Positions 23,034-36,007 of a stretch of DNA of 64,000 nt are shown here, one piece after another. Position 1 is the stretch's first letter, and each line of letters opens with the position of its first letter. The stretch comes from Ciborinia camelliae (taxonomy: Eukaryota; Ascomycota; Leotiomycetes; Helotiales; Sclerotiniaceae). Under the pieces are notes generated by a model. That model was not told where the DNA came from. It saw nothing but the letters and a program-made list of their open reading frames with translations, and ran no database searches. The stretch is taken from assembly GCA_025890175.1 (NCBI GenBank), contig JANPYM010000018.1:570071-634070 (forward strand). Direction: 5' to 3'. A program made the translations under genes and the position numbers.

Positions 23034-26000
23034 AAATTTTTTCTTTTAAAATATTTCGCTTAAGGAATTTTATTTGCTAAAATTTATTGTTTATATATAT
23101 TAAAATATTTTTTTAATTTATATTCCTATAATTATCTTTTCGTATAAATAATGATTTTTAAACAATAACTTATTTTTATTAATCCAAGATTTGTATTATC
23201 AATAAAATATTGATTTTAAATAAAATATATTTTGATATTATATACTCGTACCATCCTATTTTTTTTAATTTATTAAAGATTTTACAAATATTTAACAAAT
23301 ATTAGCTAAATATCGAAGATTACCTTAATAATTTTATTTTTAAAGTTTTTATATTTAAAATTTTTTTTTTAATATAAAAAAACAAAAGCTTTATTAATTT
23401 TTTTATTAAATAATTGGATTTTATATTTTTTATTATTTAAAATATTTATATTTTTTTTATTCTCATAATTTAAAATTCGAATTTTTAATTTTTATTAATA
23501 TTATTTTTTATATCTTTTTATATTTTTTTTTCAATTAATTTTTTTATTAATATTATAATTTTCCCTGTTTTTTTTATAATGATTATCCAACATTCCACAA
23601 ACATCTTTATAATTTTTATTAAATTTATTTATCTCCATTATACAAAATTAATTAATTTCTATAAAATTAAAAAGATATTAAAAAAGAATAATATTATAAA
23701 CTAAAAATATTTATTCTTTAATAATTTTTTATTATTATATAATAAATATATTTATAAAAAAAAATCTTATAATTTATTATTCAAATAATTTTATTTTAAT
23801 ATTAATCAATTGCTTTGTTATTAATAAAAATATAATAATATAAAATCGAAATTTGTTAAAAAACAAAAAATATAAAACCATTTTATTTTTTATTAAAAAA
23901 AATATATCTTAACCGTTTTTATTACAATTTGCAAGACGAAATATATTAGTCTAACATATAAACCTTATAATATTAAAAAAGCCATTATAACCATAATATT
24001 TATTTTTTTTAATATAAATATAATTTTAATAAATTTATTAGATATTTATTAATATTCCATAAATTACCTTTTATTTATTTATTAATTATTAATTAATATA
24101 TATAAATACATTTTTTATTTTTAATTAAAAAAGTTGAGGATATAAATATTAAAAATATATTAAACTTTAATTCAAATAATAAAGGTTTACCAAAAAAAAA
24201 AGCAAAAATTTTTATTTCGATTGTCCCTTCTGCTTTTTTTACTTTTGCAAAAGGAAAGAAAAAGAAAATTGCTGCAAAAGATAAAAAAAAAACTATCCCA
24301 AAAAATAATATTTTTGTTTAAAACACCTTTTTTTGTTTTTTAAAAAAAGTTTAAATTTTTAAAAAATTAAATTCCGAATTGTTTTATAACAAAAATTAAT
24401 AGAAGAATAATCTTTCTAAATTGGAATTTTTAAAAATCAAGTTTTTTAAATCTTTTTAATTATTTTTAAGATTTTTTAATTTTTAAATTATTTACTTTAC
24501 TTTAATTTTTTATAATTTTTTAAATATTAAATAATTGATATATACCCCTTTTTCTTTAAAATATAAAATTTATAAACCTTTTTAGAATATTATTTCTAAT
24601 CCTCCCTTATTTTTTAATCTTAATCTTTTTAATAATATAAATATAAATATAAATAAAAATATTATTATTTAATAAATAATTAATTTTGAATATATATTAA
24701 AAATTAATTATTTTTTTTTAAAACCTTAATCTTCCAATTCTATTTTATTTTTTAATAAAAACTTATTATTAAATATTTATTTTTTACTATTAATTGATAA
24801 TGATTCCCTATCTAAACCTTATACCTTTTATAAATCTTAATAATATATTATTAAAAAAAATTAATATATATATAATTTATTTTATTAATCTTTAAAACTT
24901 TTTTTTAATAATAATTTAAATATTATTAATAAAAATAATTTTTTTTTATTTAAAATTATTAAATAATAATAGAAAAAATGCAAAATCTTTTAACAATTTG
25001 ATGATAAAAATAAATAAATTTTTTTTTTATATTTTTTTTCTTATAAATATAATTTTATTATTAATTAATTAGCAATCTTTAATTTTTAATTATTAAATTT
25101 TGTGATAATATATAAATTTTTGTAATTGTTTTGGTTTATAATATTTTTATAATAATATATAAATTATTTGAAATTGTTTTTATTTATAATATTTTTATAA
25201 TAATATATAAATTATTTGAAATTATTTTTATTTACAATATTTTATTTATTTTTGCCAACATTATATTGACAATATTTCTTTGTTAAGGTAACTATTTAGA
25301 ATTATATTTGAATTTCAAAGATTCTTCCCTAATTCTTATATATCTTTTAATGGGGTATAATCTTTCCATTAAATTAAATATTATATTTTTTTTTTTTTTT
25401 TTTGATATATTAAAATTTTTTTTATTTTATATTTTAATCCTTTTTTTATTTTTTTAAATAGTGGTGGGTTGGCGATATTCTTTTTTTTATACTATAATTC
25501 TAATAAAAAGATATAAAATATATTATATATTTTATAGATAGGAGGTAATTTTAATTTGTATAATTATCCATTTAAAATAATATTAATAATTATAAATAAT
25601 TTTATAAATTGTTTTAAAAATTTTTTTTTAAATTTTAATTATTTAATATTTTTTATATTAAATATTATTAAATTATTAACATTAAATTATTAATATCCCA
25701 TTAAAATATTTCTTAAATTTTTTTTATAATTATCTTTTATTAAAATTCTTTAAATTTTTCTTATTTTTTTGTTAAAATTTCGATTTTTTTATAAACCACT
25801 AATACCTTCCCCTTTGTATCAACATTTTTGTTAATATAATTAAATATAAATTAAAAATTATATATTACCTTAAATAAAATTTTTTTTATTATACTATATT
25901 AATTAATATTATATATAAATTTTATTAAAAATAATAATAATATTTAATTATCTTATTTTTAATTTAAATAATATATAATATAATATATAAAATTTTGGTT

Positions 26001-29000
26001 TTATTATTTAATCTACTTATTAATTTAAAAATAGAATATTATTAATAACTTTTGATGAATATAAAAATAAAATATTAGATTTTCCCAAAAATAGCTTATA
26101 AATTATAACTCTTTATCTAAAATAATACCTTTTAATATATTAAAATTTTTAAATATATATACAAATAATATTTTTGTTAATTTAAATAAATTAATAATTT
26201 TTATAATAAATATATATTTTATTAATTTTATAAATTTATTAATTATTATAAAAATTATATTATAAATATATTTTTTAATTTTAAAAAAAATAAATTTATA
26301 ATAAAATTTATAATTATCTTTTTCCAAAACTTTATAAAAAAAAAAAATATTTTTAACTTATTATATAATTAATAACATTTTATTATCAAATATTAATATA
26401 TTATATAAATTTTAATATATTCCTTAATATTTTTTTTTATATTTTATTAAAAATATTTTTTTTTTAATATTTTTAATATTTTTTTTATATCCTAATATTT
26501 TTTTATTAAATTATTATAATAAACCTTTAGGATTTTTGTTTTTATAATAAAATTTGATAATATAAAAATAGTCCTATTATAAATAATTATTTTTTTAATA
26601 TTCATTTATTATAATAAAACGTTTTTAATAAATTTTTATCTCCATTTAATATATTTTTTATTTTTTATAAATTCATTATATTTCTATAATTATAATAAAA
26701 TATTTCTTATAAATTTTAATATAATATTTAATATTATTTTGTTTTTAATTATAATATTAATTATTTAATAAAATATTAATTATTTATAATCAATTTTTAT
26801 TAATAATTCCCCTAAACTATAAAAAAATAAACAATTTTTTTTTTTTAAAAAAAATTTATAATATTTTATAAAAATAATTATTTTATATTTAAATAATAAT
26901 ATATTTTAATTAAAATTATTATATTTTTTAATTTATTTTTTAATATTAAAAATATTTCATTATTATTTTTTAAATTATTAAAATAATTTAATTGTTTTAA
27001 TAACCTATTTATTAAATTTAATTTTTTAATTTTATATTTAATTTTGAAATTATATACAATAAATATTTTAATTTATTTAATTTATTTATTATTTAATTTT
27101 TTTTTAATTATAAAATATTAGAGATTATTATAATTTATTTTTATAATAATAATATAATAATTGTTTATAATATAATATTATTATTTATAAAATATAATAT
27201 ATATTATTAATAATTTTTAATTATAAATTATATAATATTATTTTATAAAATTTAATTTTTTAAAATAAAATATTATAAAATATTATTACAATAATTCTTC
27301 TAAATCAGATTTTTTTTTAAATAATTGAAAAAATATATATCCTAAAACGAATTTCGATATATTTATTTTAATTATTATTTTAAAATTTAACTAAAAATAT
27401 TATAATATTAATACAATAATAAATACCATTTTTAATATTTCGAAAAATATTTATATCTTTATACTTTATACAAAAATATTTATAACCTTCCCCTTTTCAA
27501 TTTTTTTAAATAATATTATTATTTTATTAATTATCTTTAAATATTTTTTAATAAATTATTAATAAAAATTTATAAAACCTAAAAAAATTTAAACCTCCCT
27601 TAAAATATTAGAAATAAATTATTTAATAATAATTTTAATTTTATTAAATTTTATAATAATATTATTATTTAATACTATAAATTTTAAAAATTTGATTTTT
27701 TTATTATTAAATATATATTTTTTGAATTTTATATAAAATTTATAAATAATTAACCTTTCAAATATCTAACAAATATTATCAATATACTATTAAATATTTA
27801 TTAAATAAATTAATATATTATTAAAATATATTATATATATAATATTTGTTAATTTTATAAAAACTTAATTAATATAAATTTAAAAAATAATAAAAATATT
27901 TATAAAACCAAATAATATAATTAAATATTCAAATTGCTTATAACAAATATAAAATACTATTTTTTATTCATTTTTTGCCTAAATTCAAATTCGATAATAT
28001 ATATTTTTTAAATTTAATTTAATAAAAATAATATTTTCTTATAATTAATTAAAAAATTTATTAATTAAAAATAAAAATATCTAATTCTTTTTAATTATCC
28101 AATTTAATTTTTTATAATTAATATATAACTAATAATCCCCATCCTTTTTTAAAATAAATATAATTAAAATTTTAATAAAACTTATTAAACAATAAATTTA
28201 CCCCTTTCAATTAATATTTTTTTAAATATTTTTTTAAAATTAATAATTTCTTTTTTAAAAAAATATATATTAAACCCTATAAAAAAATAATACCTAATTT
28301 TAATTTAATTTAATATTTTATTAAATAATAATTAAATAATAATCCGTTTTTTTTTTTTAAAAAAATTTACTTCAAATTTTTATATTTATTTAAAATATCA
28401 AAAATTTCTAAAATAAAAATTTTATATTTCGTTTATATTTTTTTAAAATTAAATATTTAATTTAATTATAAAATTAAAACTAATATTTTTTTATTTATTT
28501 TTTAATAATTTTTTACATCAAAATAACCTTAATAAATTTTAAATCAAATTAAAAACAAAATTCTATTAATTATTAATCGATCTCAAAATTTATCATTTTT
28601 AACTATAAAAAACTCAAAATTATATTTATATAAAAAAAATTTAAAATAATTAAAATAAATTAATAAATATATATCTTTTTATTTTTTAATACATCCATCA
28701 CTTCTACAATAAACCAATAATCTTTATAAATAAAAATATAAATTTTTAATATAAATACTAAAAACATACCTTTCCCTAATATAAATTTTTAATCTCATTC
28801 AATACATTTATTCTACTAAACTATATTAACTTAAACACCCAAATCAATAAAATAATAAAATATTATTAATTAATATTTTAACTTAAATATAACAATAATA
28901 ATAATAATAATATATCCTTCTTTATTTAAACCCAAAATTACAAAAACATTTAAAATAATTATTAAATTTTGTTATTTCTTTATTAATATACTTTACCACT

Positions 29001-30255
29001 TTTCTATCAAAAAAATTCGATATTCTTTTATCAATATAAACCCGTTTTTTTTTTAAAACAATTTTTTCTAAAATACCCCTTTTAACAATACTAACATTTA
29101 AACAAATTTTTATAAATAATAATATAATAATTTATTTATTAACATCAATAACATTTTATTAATCTCCTTTAATACTCCTAATATTGGATTTCTTTTATTA
29201 GCTAATTTTTTTATATAATTTTTCAATCTAGTTTTGCCTTAATCTTAACAAATTTTATTAATACAACGTTTTTATTGCTTCTCTATAATTCATAAAAAAA
29301 TTAAACAAAATTTAAATAATATAATAAAGTATTATATATTTTTTTAAAATAATAATTTATAATATCAATAAAATAATATATCTAATTAATATTCTTTAAT
29401 TTATATATTTATCTTATAAACTCTTCCCAAATTTCGAATTATCAAAAAAATTCAAATATCCTTTTACCTATACTAAAACAAAAACCAATAAACAATTATT
29501 CACAATATATACTATCCACTTTATATTTTATATCTTTTTCCAAATTATTCAAATAAAAAACAAAATTATTTATACTCTATTCCAAACATTATTTAATTTT
29601 TAACATCCAAATAATTATTATACATTATTAATTTTCTTTATCCAAAATTATATTATACATATATTCTTTAAATTCCATTTATATAATATTATTCGATTGA
29701 ATCACACTAATAAATCAATACTATACCATCAAAAAACATTTTTTAAAATATTATATTACATAATCTATTTTCTAAATATTAATAAAAAAATAGTACCCAT
29801 TATTACTCCAAAACATTACTTTAGCTTAAAAAAAGAAATTTTTTGTCTAAAAAATATTTGTTTTTTTATATCGAAATAACTTTTAAAACTTTGAAAACCT
29901 AATATTTGATTTAAAATAAATAAATAATATATCGCTAAAGATTATCAATATCCCAACGATTTTTTATATTTAAATAAATCAAACTATAATTTTGTTTATA
30001 ACTTTTATATTATCTCTTATATTTTATATCTATTATTCTAAAATATCACAAAAACTTTTTTTCAAAGATTTTTTAAACCCTAAAAAAAAACTTACACCTT
30101 ATTAATATACATAAAATCTACTAATAATATTATTTCGTATACTATTAATTTTAATATTTTACCAAGCGAATACAAAAATATTTTTTGTTTTTAATATTAT
30201 TTTAAATATTATTAATCTAATTAACAAATTACTTTTTAAATAAAATAAAAAAAAT

Positions 30256-30604
30256 TATTAAAATAAAAAATACAAAAAATCAATTAAATCAATAATAACT
30301 TCAAAACTTTTTATTATTTTTTAAATAAAATTTTTATTATTTTTTAAATAATTAATAATACACCATTAATTATCATTTAAATAATAATACCCTATCTAAT
30401 ATAAAGCTTTATAAACTTCCAAAACTTCTTTATTTAATTATATAAATTTATTCCATATATATTAATATTTTACAAATTAAACATTACATTAAAAATTCGC
30501 TATCAATCGATATCGAACATTAATAATCGCTAATACACCAACTTCAAATCTAAATTCTATGCCCAGGCATTTCTTTTGTTTTTATTGCTTTTTGATCCGT
30601 AACA
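30256..30604. repeat. 3' LTR (349 bp)
   Basis: Gap-free partner of 22685-23033. This copy keeps C and has lost G over most of its length. Starts TA in place of TG, ends ACA. Its last 80 bases, around GCCCAGGCA, are least damaged. Confidence 0.9.
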
Positions 30605-30609
30605 ATAAA
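30605..30609. repeat. Right target-site duplication (ATAAA)
   Basis: Second copy of the 5-bp target duplication. Removing the LTR element and one ATAAA restores a continuous satellite monomer (AAAATATAAATTTATATATT). Confidence 0.85.
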
Positions 30610-30797
30610 TTTATATATTTCATATTTTAAATAAATTAATTAATTTTAAATATAAAAAAGAATTTATATTAAAATTAAATTTATTACAAATATTTATAAA
30701 TAAAAATTAAAAATATAAATAATAAAATTAAATTCAAACTTATATTGAAATTAGTTCATTGATTTCGAAAATATAAATTTATATATTTTATATTTTA
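30605..30797. repeat. AT-rich satellite array 2, right part
   Basis: Continuation of the array at 21240-22684 after the LTR insertion. About one monomer remains before the inverted-repeat element at 30800. Confidence 0.85.
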
Positions 30798-30799
30798 TA

Positions 30800-31218
30800 C
30801 GACAAATACCTCAAATAGTATGTTTTTCAACTTTAATACTTCAACTAATATAAAAACTTTTCATTTCGACCTTAAATAGTATATATTGCTATTTCAATCC
30901 TCAATCTTTTTATAAATAATGCTAGTTTAGTCTCGAAAAAAATATAATATTTTAGTCTCGATTTATATATTATTTAAGTCCAAAAAAAATAAAATGTGCT
31001 ATTCTAGTCCTGATTTATATACTATTTGAGTCTAAAAAATCGTATAAACCTACTCCCTTTTACCGAACCTACCCCCTCTCATCGAACCTATTCCCTCCCA
31101 TCGAACCTACGAACCTACCCCCTTTTTTCGAATTTATACTATTTGAGGTCGAAATGGAAAGTTTCTATGCTATTTGGGGTATCAAAGTTCAAAAACATTT
31201 TAGTTCAGGTATTTGCCG
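30800..31218. mobile_element. MITE-like element with 84-bp inverted repeats, TA target
   Basis: Left arm 30800-30883 and right arm 31135-31218 are inverse complements over 84 bp with no gap and roughly one mismatch in five. The ends read CGACAAATACCT and, on the other strand, CGGCAAATACCT. TA flanks both ends (30798-30799 and 31219-31220), the target choice of Tc1/mariner-pogo type elements. The 250-bp interior has no open frame. It holds two imperfect repeats of TTTAGTCTCGA/TTATATANTATTT type and a short run of CGAACCTACCCCCT-like units. Most mismatches are transitions, so it has been mutated like its neighbours. Non-autonomous. Confidence 0.82.
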
Positions 31219-31432
31219 TATATTTAATCGAAAAATAAAACCTCTCGAAAACCTTAGCCTTTCTATACAACTGATAAGCCTTCTACTTCATGCTATTCTC
31301 ACCGAATGCTATGTACAGTCAATAAATAAAAATCAGAATAATGAACATCTATCCTCAAGGAGAAATATCAAGATTCTACTGTACGATCTTGCTAGCTATA
31401 CACTTTAGACTTCGACCTAGTCGAATAATATA

Positions 31433-31803
31433 CAGCAGAATTTCTTTATAAGGATCCTCTATATAAGGATAACCTTTTTATTAGGATTAAATTTTGAGTT
31501 CCGTTGGATTTTAGATATAGAAAATGCTAATATTCTTATATTTTTTTTATAAAGATTATTCTTTGTAATTAAAAATCTCAAAATTGAAATCTAGTTTATT
31601 ATAACCTTTTATATAAAAATATTTTTTTAAATATAAAAGATTTATAAAAATTATATTGAATTTATGCCCAATCGAAATTGATCGATATATATTTAGACCA
31701 AAATGCTACTCCACCGGGATTAGCCAGAACTTTATAAAAGGATACCTCTTTATATCCTTATATTTGACGCTAAAAAAAACATTCTTATAGAGAGGTTTTG
31801 CTG
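31433..31803. mobile_element. MITE-like element with pogo/Fot1-like ends
   Basis: Left end CAGCAGAATTTCTTTATAAG and right end (other strand) CAGCAAAACCTCTCTATAAG are terminal inverted repeats, flanked by TA on both sides. Sequences of the form TACAGnnnAACCTCTnTATAA are typical of pogo/Fot1-group ends (established knowledge). The 330-bp interior is AT-rich with no transposase. Non-autonomous. Confidence 0.75.
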
Positions 31804-31805
31804 TA

Positions 31806-32758
31806 CCTATCTCCTACCTACCTATTTTATCAAAGCTCGATGCATGCCGTATTGCAGAAATTTTGATTCATGATATGGAGGCAATCAAAGAAAATAGACT
31901 GTAGTGTTCTCCGTGCCCAAAAGTTCATTGGGTAGGTATTCCACCGTCGCAAACTCACGATACCTTCGTTAAAGCTCATCCCCACCCCACAATCAATTTG
32001 ATGGAAGCAAAAAAATATTTTCAAGACCGCAGTTAATAATACGAAGACCCAGGTAATAGTAAAAGCTCGGAAGAAAACTTCAACGTGCATTGCATGCCAA
32101 GAAATGTGAATATCTCCATGTCAAACTGTCAGTCTCGGCCTGAGTGGACACCTCTCAGCCCAAGGAATATTATTTTACGGGTCGTCCCGCAGCGCAGCCC
32201 ATTTTTCTTTACTTCGATTGAACTCTGAAGACCGGGCTGGTGGGACATGACAGCGGAGAGATTATGTTGTGGATTGAACACTGGCTCCATGGGCAACGAG
32301 TGAGACCTTGGCGATGCCTAGACCACTCGGGGTATTGTTGTATTATTGTTGAAAGCAAAAGAATGCTTCCTTCTTTCTGTACAATCAAGCAAACGATCAA
32401 GCAAATCATGAAGTGCCAGGAGGCACCGAGTCTTTCGACTCATTTAGAGGATGGAATTGCTAGCTACTGTAGTACCTAAGAGGAATGCTCGAATTGAAAA
32501 ACTCCAAATTCCCCATCTAATTCTCACCCATTCGTTCAGTTTGTCCTTGTTGCCTCGTGACGAACCATTTTGTGCTTTGCCATCTACCATACCCTATTGA
32601 TGCAATCTTTCTTGTCGACACCCGTAATTCATTACCCCAAAGGAAAAAAATCATCATCATCATTCATCATAAAAACTGCATCACCCAAAACAATGGAAGA
32701 ACATCCATGAAAACTCCATCCTCTTTCCCAACACTTGGTATGAAGATCCATCCACCTC
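31806..32758. other. Intergenic, no supported gene
   Basis: Short open frames only, without domains or splice support. It contains the 3' flank of the small gene at 32759. Confidence 0.5.
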
Positions 32759-33106
32759 TTAATCCGAACCCCTTCTCTCACTCATCTGCTTGGCCCTTCT
32801 CCTTGCCTCGATAAATTTGTTCAATTGTTCCCCAATAGGTCCGTAAGCCTCAACCGGATACCAACATTTCCCCTCATCATCCCACGTCGTTACAATAATA
32901 CTGACTTCCGACTCTTGTTGTTGAACCTGTCGAACTGGTGCTCGTTCTCGCGTGTTGCGGTTCGTAGGGGCGAGAGGGATACGAAGAGATGAGGAGGAAG
33001 ATGCTTGTCTGGGTCGAGAAGATGCATAGGGGTCTAGAAAAGGAGAGGATTTGAGCGTTCGCTTATTGGAAAAGGCGTGGGCGTTGCGGGGTGGTGAGAT
33101 CTGCAT
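32759..33106 (-). CDS. Small hypothetical protein (115 aa)
   Basis: Single open frame from ATG (33106) to stop. The first 65 residues are basic, Ser/Arg/Pro-rich and probably disordered. The second half looks folded: a beta-like stretch (EVSIIVTTWDDEGKCWYPVE) then a basic helix (EQLNKFIEARRRAKQM). No signal peptide or membrane segment. I do not recognise a family. The ordered second half and the clean start support a real gene, but no paralog in the window confirms it. Confidence 0.5.
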   Translation of the reverse strand: MQISPPRNAHAFSNKRTLKSSPFLDPYASSRPRQASSSSSLRIPLAPTNRNTRERAPVRQVQQQESEVSIIVTTWDDEGKCWYPVEAYGPIGEQLNKFIEARRRAKQMSERRGSD

Positions 33107-36007
33107 GATGACTTTGTTTTGAACGTTTCGGTATTTGTGAAATGAAACCGAAAATATTAAATTGAAGGAGTTTGTAGTATTGAAGGAATTAGAGTTGATA
33201 AACTGGCAGATCTCGTTGGTGATTTGGGAAGGCTGAAGACTGGAATGAACATTAATATGTGTAACAATGTAAAGGTGTAGAAAAAAGTGCTTTCGTTGTT
33301 ATCGACTTTTGGTCGAACTTGAGTATTTATCTGACGAAGAGGTATTGAAAAGAATCTTAAGTCCACCGCCCATTGCAGTGCTTGATTTGGTGTAACAATT
33401 GTACTTTTGGCAAAGGGCAGGAGCGTGTTGATGGGTGGGAAAATGACTCAATATATATATATAGAATATTTATAACTTGTGGGTGAAATATGCCTCAAAC
33501 TTTAACCAAGCAGGTCCGTCGACCTGAAAGGAATGTGGAAAAAAACCCCAAACGAAATTAGAGGTATTTGTGGACGGACTAGCACTAGCACACTAATAAA
33601 CATGGCAGCCCAGTAAGCAAAAAAAGTCAAAAAGGGTAATCAAAATCACACCTGCATGGATAAACTACCATACCGCAACTTTAGAATCAAATATCAAATA
33701 TCAAAATGGTCGAATTAGCTGATGCCAAAATCCAATCAATTTAAGATCAACAGGAGAATTTACAGTAGCTGAAACTTGAAAGGAGTATTTGGTACCGATT
33801 GTATTCTTTTTTTAAGTTCCTGGTGTGTTCTGGTGCGTGCTTATGCTTGGGCTTGGGCTTGGGCCAGGGAACTTGCGATCAATAGATCATGGAACTGATG
33901 GAAGGTCCGTTCATGAATCATGTCCTGGTGATAGCCTGATAGGAAACTTGGAAAGGGGGCTCGGATTGGGTAGTCTTCTCACCGCTAGATAAGCTTTGGT
34001 GGAACTCTGATAGTGACTGTCTCCATCTTGATACTTGATAACTTGAAGCATGAAATTATTTCAGATACGGTGTACAACTTTACCAGAAGTATCGACAACC
34101 TTTCCTTGAAGCGTGATGTTGTTTATTCCTGCGAGTTTCCTGTTTGAGAATAGCCATACAGTTCTTGATTGGATTTACATGTCAATTAATTTTGATAATG
34201 ATTGGGTTGGGATTTGGGAACACGCATGGCGTATATTGGACTTGGCTAAGCTGTGAGTGAACTAATTAATGTTGACTCGTGGTTATGGCATTTCCACCTT
34301 TCTAACGAGTAAGAATGTAGAAATGGAGTATTATGGTGAAGGGACCCCAAGTGATTTGACCGTCTCATGATCTTCAGCCGCTCAAAACCGAATGAAAATG
34401 GATAAACGTGGAGTTTTGGGCAATGATGCACATAACGTGAATTGCTACTATACCCAAGAGGCTAAATTAGGATGTTCTGGAACATTTCATCGAGATTTGC
34501 TCCCCATTTTATTGCGGATAGTTATCTACTCGAGAATATGCCGACTCGCCGAGTAACCTCGATGTTTCTGTTGGAAAGTACAAATTATACAATCGATCAC
34601 AAGCTCTGGACCAGTTATTGTACGATAGGCATCGTGTAACACTGTTGTATAACCTGTATTCGTCTTCGATTCTGGTCATAAGCTAATTGTGCCGACCACG
34701 GTGAAGCAAAGGAAGAATCAAATTTGAGAAGCCTCTTTTGGGTATCATGTTTCACGAAAAAGATCAATTGCAATACCTACACGGTATTGAAACTTCGGCC
34801 AGCCCCAACTTGCGAACCAGATTCATTGCTGTCTGTCTAAATAACTCCTGGATATCCAAAGTCACACAGTATATCAAATCGATTAGACCCCTCTTGTCAG
34901 GTCAGCCACATTATAAATAGATTTGCTAAGACTCCATGCCAACCTGCTAGGCATGGTGCATCATGTGGCTTGATATTACTTGATGAAAATCATACGATGC
35001 GTTGAAGGCCCGGAAAATACTACTCCACGATTGCCAACATTCCAGTTTCACAACTTTAGTAGTTGTGTCCATGTTCATGGCACCTTGAGTCAATTTTCTA
35101 TGGTCGTTGGACGGGATAATAGATTGGCGGCTAGGAACCAAACTTCCTCATCAAACCCTCAATGTTCAACAGTCCGTACTCCAGTCCGATCTCGAATTTT
35201 TAGGCTTTGAATCTTTGAAAATGCTACTTATTGTCCTAAATTGATTCAACAATCAAAAGATTTCAATATTCAAGTCTTTGCTTACATCGGTACTCCCATT
35301 GAAGCCATGTATTTTTCTCCTCATTCCTTGAAGACAAGTACGAAAAAATGTAGTTCATTGATACGTTTCTTCTCCTCAGTCTCTTCGGGGGACAATTTAT
35401 GTAACCCCCCTCAAAACTCGATCCCAAGGGCGTCGGAGCGAAGATCTATGAAGGTGACTTTCATATTGTGTCGGTTTCTTATCCTGATGCGGTCCTAAAG
35501 AAGAAGAGATGCCAGCGCAAGATGCCCCATTGTCCAAACTGCAAAGGGTCTGATACATTTGCTATTAAAATAGAAGCGCCAACGCTAGGCCGGGTGATGG
35601 CTACATCTTTAACCAGGTGTTGATACTTGACACTTCCCCCGAATCCTTACAACTCTCATTCACCCCAAACTTTTCACCTTTTTTTTCGGGAATATTGGCT
35701 GTAGAAGCCCCGCAAAGCTGTGTGCCTGCTTCTGATGGTGAAGGTTTGCGTATAGTACCCATTCATTACATATGTCGTAGAAGGCAGGAGGAAAAATCAC
35801 CAACATAAAATTTACATAACAACTAAATTTAACAGTACTGTGCTTTGGTAACTCATTATTTTTGTAATTTGAGGATTGCTACTCTAGTACATTGGCTTCC
35901 TCAGATCTCGCATAATATATCAATGGCCTAACACATCGAGACTCTGTATGACTTCAAAAGAAATCAAACTAGAAGCAAACCCAGAAGAAGATGATTCGTC
36001 TGACCAT
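33107..36007. other. Intergenic 2.9 kb, no supported gene
   Basis: Only short open frames. A GGGCTT hexamer repeat (about 3 copies) lies at 33848-33867 and a short TA run at 33454. The rest shows nothing I can name. Confidence 0.45.

Larger units (their letters stand above)
22685..30604. mobile_element. RIP-degraded LTR retrotransposon, 7920 bp
   Basis: Bounded by two 349-bp direct repeats (22685-23033 and 30256-30604) and by a perfect 5-bp target duplication ATAAA. The 5' LTR begins TGTTAAG and the 3' LTR ends GTAACA, the usual TG...CA ends; the other two termini have become TA. The interior is almost pure A+T with stops everywhere, so gag, protease, reverse transcriptase and integrase cannot be read and the superfamily (Gypsy or Copia) stays open. 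From about 26 kb to the right LTR the plus strand has almost no G but keeps C. An A-rich tract sits before the 3' LTR, where a polypurine tract would lie, but composition makes this weak. It is inserted inside the AT-rich satellite. Immobile now. Confidence 0.88.

Noticed and set aside
26103..29879. Short open frames at 26103-26327 and 29697-29879
   Set aside because: Interior of the decayed LTR element; composition-driven Ile/Lys/Asn/Tyr strings with no retroelement motif.
23034..30255. Centromere core or long non-coding AT isochore
   Set aside because: Matching 349-bp LTRs and a 5-bp target duplication show it is one inserted retroelement; centromere identity cannot be judged from sequence alone.
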